This document shows, in pieces, positions 54,822 to 63,384 of a DNA stretch of 64,000 bases. The notes under the pieces are model-generated. The model was not told where the DNA came from. It saw only the letters and a program-made list of their open reading frames with translations, and searched no databases. How positions within the stretch are numbered: the stretch's first letter is position 1; every line of letters begins with the position of its first letter. Where the stretch lies: the NCBI RefSeq assembly GCF_028683135.1, contig NZ_JAJUBB010000017.1:1-64000 (forward strand). Direction: 5' to 3'. Origin of the DNA: Enterovibrio qingdaonensis (GTDB taxonomy: Bacteria > Pseudomonadota > Gammaproteobacteria > Enterobacterales > Vibrionaceae). The position numbers and the translations under genes were made by a program.

Positions 54822-55867
54822 TATGCTTCTCCTGATACCTTGTCTCGTACAGCATCGCTATTGTTTGCCAGCGGCAAACTGAGAGTAAAACACGCGCCTT
54901 GGCCCGGCTTTGATTGCAATGTCAGTCTGCCTTTGTGCGCATGACTAACCATTTGTACAACAGCAAGACCAAGGCCTGTTCCTTGCTGTCGGGTGGTAAA
55001 GAAAGGCTCTAAGATCTTACTTTGCAGTTCTTCCGCTATGCCTGGCCCGTTGTCGGCAACGGACAGAAACAGTTGATCGCCGATGGCTCGTGCATCAACG
55101 ACAACCTTGCTGTTTTTACCGGAGACTTGAATAGCATTAATGACAAGGTTCGACAGTGCACTTGCCAACGCATTGACGTTCCCAAGCAAAGTGTGTGATT
55201 CATTGTCACAATTGATTTCGAAGTCGATATTTTGACTGTTAACAAGTGCCTCAACCATGGGCTCAAATTCATTCAGCAAATGCTCTAACGTGAATTTGTC
55301 GACGACTTTGTTGTCTCCCCCCTTGGCAAACAACAGCATATCATTCACTTGTTTTTCAAGGTCATGCAACCTGTCCACCAGCTTCATCTGAAAGCGCTGT
55401 CGGGTTGGTTGATTGAGGTTCGGTGCACCGAGGTTTGCCGCATAAAGCAGCGCACTCGATAAAGGCGTCCTTACCTGATGTGCTAACGATGCCACCATTT
55501 TACCCAATGACGACAGTCGCTGGAGATCGCTCACACGTGACTGCAGTAGACGGGTTTCCGTCATATCAGTGATAAGGATGAGCTGGCCCGACTCAGACGC
55601 AGAGATCGCCAGCTTCACTTTTCTGCCGTCTCTTAATGACACTTCGTGACCGTCGTCTTCTCGCGGTGAAAACGCACGGTTAATCACGTCAACCCAACGG
55701 ATGCTTTCCAGCGGTTCCCCTAACAGGCGATACGCTTCTGGGTTGGCCTCTGCAACTTTCCCGAATGGGTCCAGCAATATAACGCCAGCAGGCATTACAT
55801 CCAGAACTTGCTTATAGCGGAGAAGTTGCTGGTCCATTGTTCCCAGCGGTGAGTCGTTGGCTTCCAT
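54821..55867 (-). CDS. flrB: Flagellar sensor histidine kinase FlrB
   Basis: Soluble kinase of 348 residues without membrane segments. A PAS domain (about 15-110) is followed by the phosphorylation helix with His130 in VASLAHQVRTPLSSALL and the ATPase domain with VADNGPGIAEEL and FFTTRQQGTGLGLAVVQ. It phosphorylates FlrC in the flagellar cascade. The promoter upstream is of sigma-54 type, in keeping with class II control by FlrA. Confidence 0.96.
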   Translation of the reverse strand: MEANDSPLGTMDQQLLRYKQVLDVMPAGVILLDPFGKVAEANPEAYRLLGEPLESIRWVDVINRAFSPREDDGHEVSLRDGRKVKLAISASESGQLILITDMTETRLLQSRVSDLQRLSSLGKMVASLAHQVRTPLSSALLYAANLGAPNLNQPTRQRFQMKLVDRLHDLEKQVNDMLLFAKGGDNKVVDKFTLEHLLNEFEPMVEALVNSQNIDFEINCDNESHTLLGNVNALASALSNLVINAIQVSGKNSKVVVDARAIGDQLFLSVADNGPGIAEELQSKILEPFFTTRQQGTGLGLAVVQMVSHAHKGRLTLQSKPGQGACFTLSLPLANNSDAVRDKVSGEA

Positions 55868-55911
55868 TGTCGTTTGCTTTTGACCTAGTCGATTCGATAC
55901 TAAGCCAGTAT

Positions 55912-55929
55912 TAGCAGATAATGTGCCAA
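55912..55929 (-). promoter_or_regulatory. Sigma-54 type promoter of flrBC
   Basis: TTGGCACATTATCTGCTA on the minus strand with exact GG-N10-GC spacing and a perfect TGGCAC. It is 45 bases before flrB; FlrA is the expected activator. Confidence 0.8.
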
Positions 55930-55971
55930 CAATTAACCATTAAAATTCAATATGTTAACCGAAGACACAAT

Positions 55972-56009
55972 AAAAAAAGCGAAGTCATTTTTTTGACTTC
56001 GCTTTTTTT
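55972..56009 (-). terminator. Intrinsic terminator after flrA
   Basis: Long stem AAAAAAAGCGAAGTCA / TGACTTCGCTTTTTTT (16 pairs, six-base loop) ending in T residues on the minus strand. Confidence 0.92.
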
Positions 56010-56028
56010 CTGGGAAAAGATCCTGCGA

Positions 56029-57504
56029 TTAGGCAATATCTTCTTTGTTCAATCCGTACTTTCTCATCTTCTCGACGAGTGTGGTTCTGCGCATGCCCAA
56101 CATGTCTGCTGCACGTGCCACGATACCGACTTGTGCTTCGAGTGCCTGACGGATCATGTCGACTTCTAAATCTGCCAACATTGCTTTTAAATCAACACCT
56201 TCTGGCGGAAGACCTGTCGTAACAGGATTGCTAAAGCCTGGCATATCTTCTTCCGGTTCATCCATTGCGAAAACTGCATGCAGAGCTTCGCGCTCCAACT
56301 CCTCAGCATCTTCATAATGATTAAACACTTCAGGCTGAAACTCAGGAATATCGCTATAACGATATTTTTTTGGCAGTCGATTAACGTCAACCATTTGTCC
56401 CGGATACAAAATCACCAAGCGCTCGATCAAGTTTGCCAATTCACGTACGTTTCCTGGCCACTCATGCTCCATAAGCGAAGATATTGCACGAGGTGTAAGG
56501 TGAACTTGATTTCCGCCTTCTGCTTCCAAACGCGCCATGAGCTCTTGGATTAAAAGCGGTGTATCTTCAATACGCTCTCTTAGTGCAGGCATTTCAATTG
56601 GGAAAACGTTGAGTCGATAAAACAGATCTTCTCGGAAAGAACCATTTTCTATCATGACATCAAGATTTCGGTGAGTCGCAGCCACGACACGAACGTTTGC
56701 TTGAATCGTCTTATTGCCGCCGACACGCTCAAAACAACGCTCTTGAAGCACGCGCAACAACTTAACCTGCATTGGCTGTGGCATATCACCGATTTCATCA
56801 AGAAATAGCGTGCCACCTTCTGCAAGCTCGAAGCGCCCCTTACGCGAAGAAATCGCACCGGTAAACGCCCCCTTTTCATGACCGAACAATTCACTTTCTA
56901 AAAGTTCTGGTGGAATCGCGCCGCAATTAACTGGAACAAATGGGCCTTTTCCACGCTGAGAATGATAGTGAATATTTCGAGCGACAACTTCTTTACCGGT
57001 ACCAGACTCGCCAAGAATCAATACACTGGCGTCTGTACCTGCGACTTGTTCAATCAAATGACGAACTTCGCTTATTGCATCGCTGCGACCGACCATGCTT
57101 CGGAATAGCGTATTTTTTCGACTAAGTTGTGGAATATTAAATGCGTGCTTGCCGGAGAATTCCTGACAATGGCGAAGTGCATCTGCCATTTGTGGATAAT
57201 TTAACGGCAATTCAAGTTCGCCAACAAAATTTGGCAAACCTGATAAATCTGTTTTGTGTTTAGACAGTGCAATAACCGGGATGTGGTTATTTATTGCCAG
57301 GCTATCAAGAACCTGAGACAGTCTTTGGGGTGAATGAATATTACCCAGAAAACAAGCCCCCTCTGCTTGCTTCCAGTGCGAATCGTTTAGCTCAATGGTT
57401 GAACATAGCAGGTATTGCTCACCAATAAACTCCAAGATAACGCCTAAATCGTGACGAAATTTTTCATCATCCTCGATAACAAGAATCTTCGTTAAACCTT
57501 GCAT
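56029..57504 (-). CDS. flrA: Master flagellar activator FlrA (FleQ-like)
   Basis: Sigma-54-dependent activator at the top of the polar flagellar hierarchy, 491 residues. The N-terminal FleQ domain resembles a receiver but has no phosphoacceptor Asp at the usual place (FLGNIHS), as is normal for FlrA/FleQ. The AAA+ domain has Walker A GESGTGKE and GAFTGA, and the C-terminal helix-turn-helix is [23 protein letters not shown]. It stands alone between terminator and fliS. In related proteins this domain answers to FlhG and cyclic di-GMP. Confidence 0.96.
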   Translation of the reverse strand: MQGLTKILVIEDDEKFRHDLGVILEFIGEQYLLCSTIELNDSHWKQAEGACFLGNIHSPQRLSQVLDSLAINNHIPVIALSKHKTDLSGLPNFVGELELPLNYPQMADALRHCQEFSGKHAFNIPQLSRKNTLFRSMVGRSDAISEVRHLIEQVAGTDASVLILGESGTGKEVVARNIHYHSQRGKGPFVPVNCGAIPPELLESELFGHEKGAFTGAISSRKGRFELAEGGTLFLDEIGDMPQPMQVKLLRVLQERCFERVGGNKTIQANVRVVAATHRNLDVMIENGSFREDLFYRLNVFPIEMPALRERIEDTPLLIQELMARLEAEGGNQVHLTPRAISSLMEHEWPGNVRELANLIERLVILYPGQMVDVNRLPKKYRYSDIPEFQPEVFNHYEDAEELEREALHAVFAMDEPEEDMPGFSNPVTTGLPPEGVDLKAMLADLEVDMIRQALEAQVGIVARAADMLGMRRTTLVEKMRKYGLNKEDIA

Positions 57505-57675
57505 GTGTGAGATATATCTGCCCCAAAACCATCTTTATCGTCCACGCAATGATACCGCTGACGACAGAATAATCCAGCTATTGTAATAGTTGAATGTTAT
57601 ATAGCAACCAGAGACACAATAAAGCTGTGACTCCGGTGCCAAGACAGATCAAATTGTAGTGAATCCTGAGGGGAA

Positions 57676-58080
57676 TTATGCGTCTGCTTGAGTGATATTG
57701 TGATATTCGGCGGGTATTTGATCCCACGCTGATTTAATTTCGCGCAAAATATCAATCACATCATCGATTGGTGCATCGAGATTATCGCGATTCGCCATCG
57801 TAACTTGTCGGATCATAAAATCATAAAGCGCATCAAGGTTGGTCGCAATTTCGCCACCATCTTCCATCGACAAACACGTTCTTAGGCTAATGATAATATC
57901 AAGAGCTTTACCCAAACGTTCGCCTTTGACGGCAATATCGCCCTGCAGCATCGCTGCCTTGCCTTGAATTAGACGCTCAATTGCGCCTGCCATCAGCATT
58001 TGAATCACTTTGTGTGGTGATGCTGCAGATAACTGGCTATCAACCGACACTTTTTTGTAGGCCTGAAGTGACCCTCTCAT
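57676..58080 (-). CDS. fliS: Flagellin export chaperone FliS
   Basis: Helical chaperone that binds the C-terminus of flagellin before export. The start is set at the ATG at 58080 (MRGSLQAYKKVSVDS, 134 residues), preceded by AGGA at proper distance. A GTG four codons earlier is directly adjacent to the flaI stop and is less likely. The conserved SPHKVIQMLMAGAIERLIQGKAAM helix is present. Confidence 0.94.
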   Translation of the reverse strand: MRGSLQAYKKVSVDSQLSAASPHKVIQMLMAGAIERLIQGKAAMLQGDIAVKGERLGKALDIIISLRTCLSMEDGGEIATNLDALYDFMIRQVTMANRDNLDAPIDDVIDILREIKSAWDQIPAEYHNITQADA

Positions 58081-58092
58081 ACCTTTCCTCAC

Positions 58093-58383
58093 CTACTCGA
58101 ATTTTTTATAAATTTGCACTGACTTACGCCCTTTAATAAGGTGACTGGCCTGAGCTGCAGTACGATCACGATGATTCTTAATCACATTAACAAGATGACG
58201 GGTTCGCTGCATTGCGATCCCCCAAGCCTCTTGTTCAGGCTTCTCCGGCAAATTCGTGATCTCTGCCAGACATTCCTTTCTTTCATTCAATAACCGTGCC
58301 ATGTCATCAAGATTTACCTCTTCATGACCTAGTACAGCTAATAATTGTTCGTCTATGCGTTGCAGCTCAGCAAGGTTCGACAT
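58093..58383 (-). CDS. flaI: FlaI, FliT-like flagellar protein
   Basis: Small helical protein of 96 residues between fliD and fliS, where vibrios carry flaI. It probably acts as FliT does, as a chaperone for FliD, but the sequence alone gives little evidence. The gene is nine bases after fliD. Confidence 0.8.
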   Translation of the reverse strand: MSNLAELQRIDEQLLAVLGHEEVNLDDMARLLNERKECLAEITNLPEKPEQEAWGIAMQRTRHLVNVIKNHRDRTAAQASHLIKGRKSVQIYKKFE

Positions 58384-58392
58384 TGTTCACCC

Positions 58393-59760
58393 TTAGGCTG
58401 GCATGATATTCATCATCGCAGATAGCTGACCTTGCATCTCTGCCATTGCGTTATCCATGGCAGAAAACTGTTTCAATGTCCGATTTTCTAAATCTTCCAT
58501 TCTACGATCCAGCTTCTCTTGCTCGTCTTGTAAACGTGTTCTCTGCTCACCAAGGCTCGACTCTCTATTTCGAATCGCCCCACCAGCTCCAGTGAAATTT
58601 TGAACAACTTCTTCAATTTTGCGGGCGAAACCTTGGTTACCACCAAAGAACCCTTCTAGCGCAGAGAAGTTTTGCTTTAACTGCCTATCCATCATGGAAT
58701 GATTGATTTCCAATCGACCTTCCATGGTGGTGGCAATGCCCAACTCACTTAATGTTTTCAGCGAATCAGACGCACCCTCAATCGGTGTCGTAAACAATGT
58801 GCGCATTTGACTGACTGCGGATCGTATCACCGTATCGCCAATTAAAGGCCCACCTTGTTGGGTATCAGGGTCATACTTAGACAGGGCTTTGGTGACTTGG
58901 TAAAACGCATTGTACGCATCGACAAATTCTTCCATTGCCGCTTTTACCGTCGCTCTGTCTTCATCCACCTTAACGGTAACCGGACCAGATTCCACCGTTG
59001 TCAGCTTAGACACCGAAATATCAACGCCACGAATTGCATCAGAGAATGAATTCGAGTCACTCGAGACAGATGCCAAACCATCAATCAAAATGCGAGCATC
59101 TTTTGCTACCTGCATTTCGTTCATATTGTTCGTAGGACTGACCGGGTCGTAAGCAAGAGCCTCTAAGGGGCTACCAGGTAAAGCCGCTACACCAATACTA
59201 ATCTGGTTCTTTTCACCCGTTTTGTCACCACTGAAGATCAATCGTGCGCCACTATCATCATTAATGACCGAGGCTTGAATACCGGGGTTGGAAGGATGCG
59301 CATTGATCGTTCGAACAATATCAAGCAAAGAACTTTTGTCCTGCTCAATATCAATGGTGGCTGAGCGACCACCTAGATTCAGCGTCAGTTGTCCTGCACC
59401 AAAATCCTCATCAGCATCTAAGCCTTCGGAAACCAGCTTGTGGGACTGTGCGAGTTGTTGAACATCGATGGAATAAACGCCAGTTGCGGCAAGGTGGGTA
59501 GCGGATGCAGAGACGGTTTCTTCATTACTAGAAACCGTACTCCGCGCCGCGAAGGTATTGTCACGACGAAAGTCATACATCAAATCTTTCATCGTATTGA
59601 GGGAAGTTTTGAGCCTACCGTAAGCACTGATGTTAGTTTCAACATCATTCATGTTCTTAACGATACGCTCTTGTTTGGGCGCGCGCTCTGCCTCAACAAT
59701 TTTGTTGACCATGGAAGTAATATCCATGCCACTGCCAAGGCCCGTTGCACTCAAACCCAT
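58393..59760 (-). CDS. fliD: Flagellar filament cap protein FliD
   Basis: Filament cap of 455 residues that supports flagellin polymerisation at the tip. The N-terminal domain has GLGSGMDITSMVNKIVEAERAPKQERI, and the C-terminal coiled coil has RTRLQDEQEKLDRRMEDLENRTLKQFSAMD. The variable middle part (about 60-300) includes the FliD domains with VDVQQLAQSHKLVS-type sequence. Confidence 0.95.
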   Translation of the reverse strand: MGLSATGLGSGMDITSMVNKIVEAERAPKQERIVKNMNDVETNISAYGRLKTSLNTMKDLMYDFRRDNTFAARSTVSSNEETVSASATHLAATGVYSIDVQQLAQSHKLVSEGLDADEDFGAGQLTLNLGGRSATIDIEQDKSSLLDIVRTINAHPSNPGIQASVINDDSGARLIFSGDKTGEKNQISIGVAALPGSPLEALAYDPVSPTNNMNEMQVAKDARILIDGLASVSSDSNSFSDAIRGVDISVSKLTTVESGPVTVKVDEDRATVKAAMEEFVDAYNAFYQVTKALSKYDPDTQQGGPLIGDTVIRSAVSQMRTLFTTPIEGASDSLKTLSELGIATTMEGRLEINHSMMDRQLKQNFSALEGFFGGNQGFARKIEEVVQNFTGAGGAIRNRESSLGEQRTRLQDEQEKLDRRMEDLENRTLKQFSAMDNAMAEMQGQLSAMMNIMPA

Positions 59761-59776
59761 TTTGTCTTCACCTCAG

Positions 59777-60199
59777 TTATACCTTTTCTACAACAAGCCC
59801 CCTCGAATGAAGAGACAATTGTTGTGCCAGCTCGAGCATTTCTTTCTCAGGAATCTGTCGGATAATGTCACCACTACTCATTTCATAAACAGTGACGACG
59901 TTTCTTCCAGATGCCTCATCGAGTCGAAACGACAAGCCTTTGTTAAAGGTAGACACAAACTCATCCAGTCGCTCAACCAGCACCTCGAGCTGTTCTTGCT
60001 GCATCTTTCTCGAGTCTTCCAAACGGTTCGCTTGTTCTACTCGACGTTGAGACAGCTTTTCAACATTCTCTGCCATTCGCTGCTGGTTTGTGATTTCGGG
60101 TTGAGTCCCCTCCACAGAACGATTACTGCTAGCAACTTTCGTGCCTGACTGTGGAGTCACTTGAGACAGGGATGACGTTGAAACGGATGTTATGTCCAT
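59777..60199 (-). CDS. flaG: Flagellar protein FlaG
   Basis: Protein of 140 residues with the FlaG domain at about 70-140 (LVERLDEFVSTFNKGLSFRLDEASGRNVVTVYEMSSGDIIRQIPEKEML). In polar flagellates FlaG affects filament length. First gene after the flagellin, 67 bases away with a hairpin between them, so the flaG-fliD-flaI-fliS group may be reached by read-through. Confidence 0.93.
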   Translation of the reverse strand: MDITSVSTSSLSQVTPQSGTKVASSNRSVEGTQPEITNQQRMAENVEKLSQRRVEQANRLEDSRKMQQEQLEVLVERLDEFVSTFNKGLSFRLDEASGRNVVTVYEMSSGDIIRQIPEKEMLELAQQLSLHSRGLVVEKV

Positions 60200-60223
60200 T
60201 GTTGTTCACCTCCTGTTAGCTGT

Positions 60224-60250
60224 TGACGGTGAGGGGCAAGCTCACCGTCA
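60224..60250 (-). other. Hairpin between flagellin and flaG
   Basis: Perfect 10-bp stem TGACGGTGAG / CTCACCGTCA with a seven-base loop, 17 bases after the flagellin stop. No T tract follows on the minus strand, so it may stabilise flagellin mRNA rather than end it fully. Confidence 0.55.
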
Positions 60251-60266
60251 CATGGCTAATTCTCTA

Positions 60267-61406
60267 TTAACCTAACAGGCTCAGTGCAGCTGACGGTGCT
60301 TGCTTCGCTTGTGCAAGTATAGACGTACCAGACTGCTGTAGGATCTGAGATTTAGTGAACTGGGTCGTCTCTTTCGCAAAATCCACATCACGGATTCGGC
60401 TGTTAGACGCGCTAACGTTCTCGTTAACGTTGTCCAGGTTAGCAATTGCGTGGCTTAGACGGTTTTGCTTCGCACCCAACTCTGCACGGTGAGAGTCGAT
60501 GTATTGCATCGCGTTATCAATCAAACCAACCGCTTTCTGCGCACCACCTACGGTACCAACATCAACGTTTTGAATGGTTTCATCAACTTTAGTTGCACCC
60601 GAAATACCCAGAGACGCAGCCAGTGCACCCGCAAATGTTACGGTAGAGCCCGCTGCCGCAACAACTTGTAGTTCGCCGTCTTCAGTTACAGACGCAGACA
60701 CTTTGCCATCTGCCTGACCGTTAATGTACGTCGCTACTTCTTCCACGTCATCGCCGCCTTTTGCAGCAATGTTCAGATCCAAAGAGTTGCCATCAGCATC
60801 AACCACTTTGATATCCAGTGACGCACCCGCTGTTGCAGTCCAAGCTGCCATATCACGGCTTGCGGCTACAGACGCTTTGTAGGTTGCACCACCCATTTTG
60901 GTTTCGTCAGCACGGATGTTTTTGAATTCCATCATCACGGCTTCACCGGCGTCAGCACCAATTTGGAATGCTTTCGTGCCGAATGTGCCGTTCAGAAGTT
61001 TCGCACCACCGAAAGACGTTGTTTCCGCGATACGGTTCAGTTCGTCTTGCAGAGCAACAACTTCTTCTTGGATTGCAACACGCTCTTGGTCGCCATTCGC
61101 GCCGTTAGCTGATTGCAGAGACAAGTCACGCATACGCTGCAGGATGTTGGTGGATTCTTCCATCGCACCTTCAGCAGTTTGTGACATTGAGATACCGTCG
61201 TTTGCGTTACGAACTGCAACGTCTAGACCACGGCTTTGTGAAATCAAGCGGTTAGAGATTTGCAGACCTGCTGCATCATCCTTTGCACTGTTGATACGGA
61301 AGCCCGAAGACAGGCGCTCCATCGACGCATTCAACGAGTCAGTTGAATTGTTCAAGTAGCGCTGAGCGGTCATTGCAGGCACGTTAGTGTTTACTGTAAT
61401 AGCCAT
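60267..61406 (-). CDS. Flagellin (sigma-28-type promoter copy)
   Basis: Flagellin of 379 residues. The conserved D0/D1 ends are [21 protein letters not shown]...[23 protein letters not shown] and ...[44 protein letters not shown]. The variable middle (about 175-285) is short. It is closely related to the neighbouring flagellin and is followed by flaG. Its promoter appears to be of the sigma-28 type, so it is expressed late. Confidence 0.96.
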   Translation of the reverse strand: MAITVNTNVPAMTAQRYLNNSTDSLNASMERLSSGFRINSAKDDAAGLQISNRLISQSRGLDVAVRNANDGISMSQTAEGAMEESTNILQRMRDLSLQSANGANGDQERVAIQEEVVALQDELNRIAETTSFGGAKLLNGTFGTKAFQIGADAGEAVMMEFKNIRADETKMGGATYKASVAASRDMAAWTATAGASLDIKVVDADGNSLDLNIAAKGGDDVEEVATYINGQADGKVSASVTEDGELQVVAAAGSTVTFAGALAASLGISGATKVDETIQNVDVGTVGGAQKAVGLIDNAMQYIDSHRAELGAKQNRLSHAIANLDNVNENVSASNSRIRDVDFAKETTQFTKSQILQQSGTSILAQAKQAPSAALSLLG

Positions 61407-61740
61407 AACTATTCTCCTTTGGTACTAAGTCCGGCTTCCGCCCAGCAACCCAGGGAAAACCAGTTATAAATCTCTCACAACCCATGTAACGGCAGCTTCG
61501 GAAAAACCTTTACAACTTTTTTCCCGTTTTTTTTACAGCGTGTATTTCAGAGGAAATTTTGCTGTTGCCGCATGGTCCTATGGATTGTTTTCGCCTTAGA
61601 AAAGAAAAACTTTAGTGACAAATGACATTTTTCTTTCGAGAAGCACTAACGAGGAAAGGGAATAAAAATGGTTCTACGGTAAGAAATGGTCTGAAGAGCG
61701 AGAAACGACGGTACTTTCGGGGATTTTCAGGCATAAAAAA
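61407..61740 (-). other. Leader region of the downstream flagellin gene
   Basis: Non-coding stretch between the flagellin genes. Only the sigma-28 type element at 61588-61614 is evident; it implies a 5' leader of about 170-180 bases. No open frame in it looks real. Confidence 0.6.
61588..61614 (-). promoter_or_regulatory. Sigma-28 type promoter of the second (downstream) flagellin gene
   Basis: TAAAGTTT (perfect -35), 11 bases, GGCGAAAA (six of eight matches to GCCGATAA) on the minus strand. Confidence 0.65.
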
Positions 61741-61760
61741 AGCGGCAATCAGTTGCCGCT
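61741..61760 (-). terminator. Intrinsic terminator of the first flagellin gene
   Basis: AGCGGCAA / TTGCCGCT stem with a four-base loop, flanked by A and T runs that extend the stem and give T residues on the minus strand. Confidence 0.92.
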
Positions 61761-61780
61761 TTTTTCGATATTTTAATCGG

Positions 61781-62920
61781 TTATTGAAGCAGATTAAGTG
61801 CCGCTTGAGGCAACTGTTTCGCCTGTGCCAATATCGATGTACTCGCTTGCTGCAGGATTTGACCTTTCGTAAGCTCCGTCGTCTCTTTAGCAAAGTCGGT
61901 GTCACGAATTCGACTATTAGACGCAGACACATTCTCTTGGATATTCGAAAGGTTACTGATGGTGTGGCTTAATCGGTTTTGTTTCGCACCAAGATCTGCA
62001 CGCTGGCTATCAATATACTGCATTGCAGAGTCAATCACGCCCACACCCATCTGTGCACCGCCGACTGTACTGACGTCAATGTCCTGAGCTGTTTTATCCG
62101 AACCTGCACCAGACGCAATACCTAACGATGTAGCGAGAGAACCGCTAAACGTCACACTACCACCAAGCTTGTTTTCTGCGACAAAGAGCTGCAACTGGCC
62201 ATTTTCGGTTACTGACGCCGTTACGGCTTCATCCGATTGACCATTAATGTAGGTCGCAACCTCTTCAATGTCGTCACCTACCTTGGCTGAAATATCAAGG
62301 CTAATGGTTTGGCCGTCTTTGTTCACGAACTCGACGCCAAGTGTTGTCGCACCTGACACTTCCCAACTGGCAGACATTTGCGCCGTACCGACAAACTCTT
62401 TGCCACCCATGCGGAAATCATCTGCACGAATACTGGTGAGTCCCATGATGATCGCTTCACCTGAATCGGAACCAATCTGGAAAGCTGCTTCACCGAATGA
62501 GCCATTGAGAAGACGACGTCCACCAAACGCTGTTGTTTCAGCGATACGGTTCAATTCATCTTGCAATGCGGAAACTTCTTCCTGAATAGCCACACGCTCA
62601 TCAGGACCGTTCGCACCATTCGCAGATTGTAGTGACAGATCTCGCATACGTTGCAGGATATTGGTAGATTCCTGCATTGCACCTTCCGCTGTCTGAGCGA
62701 TAGAGATGCCGTCATTCGCGTTACGCATTGCGACATCTAGACCACGAGTTTGCGCAATGAGTCGGTTTGAGATCTGTAGACCAGCAGCATCATCTTTTGC
62801 GCTGTTGATCCGACTACCAGACGACAAGCGTTCCATCGACGTATTGAGATCGTTTGTCGACTTGTTCAGGTAACGCTGCGCAGTCATCGCAGACACGTTG
62901 GTGTTAACTGTTACACCCAT
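61781..62920 (-). CDS. Flagellin (sigma-54-type promoter copy; probable core flagellin)
   Basis: Flagellin of 379 residues starting [25 protein letters not shown]; the frame continues 17 codons upstream but the ATG at 62920 is the family start and has GGAG nearby. The C-terminus is ...[26 protein letters not shown]. It has the same length as its neighbour and a similar sequence at both ends, with differences concentrated in the middle third. The sigma-54 type promoter upstream is the pattern of the essential core flagellin FlaA of Vibrio cholerae. Confidence 0.96.
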   Translation of the reverse strand: MGVTVNTNVSAMTAQRYLNKSTNDLNTSMERLSSGSRINSAKDDAAGLQISNRLIAQTRGLDVAMRNANDGISIAQTAEGAMQESTNILQRMRDLSLQSANGANGPDERVAIQEEVSALQDELNRIAETTAFGGRRLLNGSFGEAAFQIGSDSGEAIIMGLTSIRADDFRMGGKEFVGTAQMSASWEVSGATTLGVEFVNKDGQTISLDISAKVGDDIEEVATYINGQSDEAVTASVTENGQLQLFVAENKLGGSVTFSGSLATSLGIASGAGSDKTAQDIDVSTVGGAQMGVGVIDSAMQYIDSQRADLGAKQNRLSHTISNLSNIQENVSASNSRIRDTDFAKETTELTKGQILQQASTSILAQAKQLPQAALNLLQ

Positions 62921-63056
62921 TTTGCTCTCCTTTGACTTTCGCGTTTTTGCGAAACAGCCTACCCGCGACAAACATGTCCGATTGCGAAGCGGGACCAGCC
63001 TTCAGTTCGTTATCAGGGTCAGTATCCAGCATTGCCGATACCTCATGCCCAGATAT

Positions 63057-63074
63057 ATACAATTAGCGTGCCAA
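63057..63074 (-). promoter_or_regulatory. Sigma-54 type promoter of the first flagellin gene
   Basis: TTGGCACGCTAATTGTAT on the minus strand: perfect TTGGCACG at -24, spacing exact, with GT instead of GC at -12. Confidence 0.75.
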
Positions 63075-63241
63075 TTTTTATTGTTCTTCAATTTCAAGCA
63101 CTTAGCCAAATTGCACGCAGTGATATTTTCCAGAGCGGCAAAAAAAACACCACATTTTTGTTTAAGACGGCAAATCAGATCCTCTGATCCTGCCTCTTCA
63201 TAAACATAGCATTACTTCTCAAAAATTAGATAGATGCACAG

Positions 63242-63268
63242 TAAATAAAACAAAATGTCTGCCGATAA
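63242..63268 (+). promoter_or_regulatory. Sigma-28 type promoter upstream of the TPR gene
   Basis: TAAATAAA, 11 bases, GCCGATAA. The -10 element is a perfect match to the FliA consensus, the -35 has the TAAA core, and the spacing is exact. Confidence 0.7.
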
Positions 63269-63310
63269 GCTGTAATAAGGGGGACTCTAACCCTGCTAGA
63301 AATCAGCATT

Positions 63311-63328
63311 ACGGCACGGTATTTGCTG
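63311..63328 (+). promoter_or_regulatory. Sigma-54 type promoter upstream of the TPR gene
   Basis: ACGGCACGGTATTTGCTG: GGCACG-N4-TTGCT, exact GG-N10-GC spacing. It is 56 bases before the ATG at 63385. Confidence 0.75.
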
Positions 63329-63384
63329 GCTTTACAGCGATATTTAACTGCAAACTTTAAGCCACAACTTAAAACGGATTATCT

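Larger units (their letters stand above)
62921..63384. other. Divergent control region between core flagellin and TPR gene
   Basis: Non-coding stretch of 464 bases. It contains one minus-strand sigma-54 type element (63057-63074) and, on the plus strand, a sigma-28 type element (63242-63268) and a sigma-54 type element (63311-63328). No gene is seen in it. Confidence 0.7.

Noticed and set aside
57505-57675. Sigma-70 promoter of flrA
   Set aside because: TATATAAC-like -10 sequences are present but no acceptable -35 at correct spacing could be read, so no promoter is annotated.
63034-63041. GCCGATAC as another sigma-28 -10 element in the flagellin/TPR spacer
   Set aside because: There is no TAAA-type -35 element 11 bases upstream.
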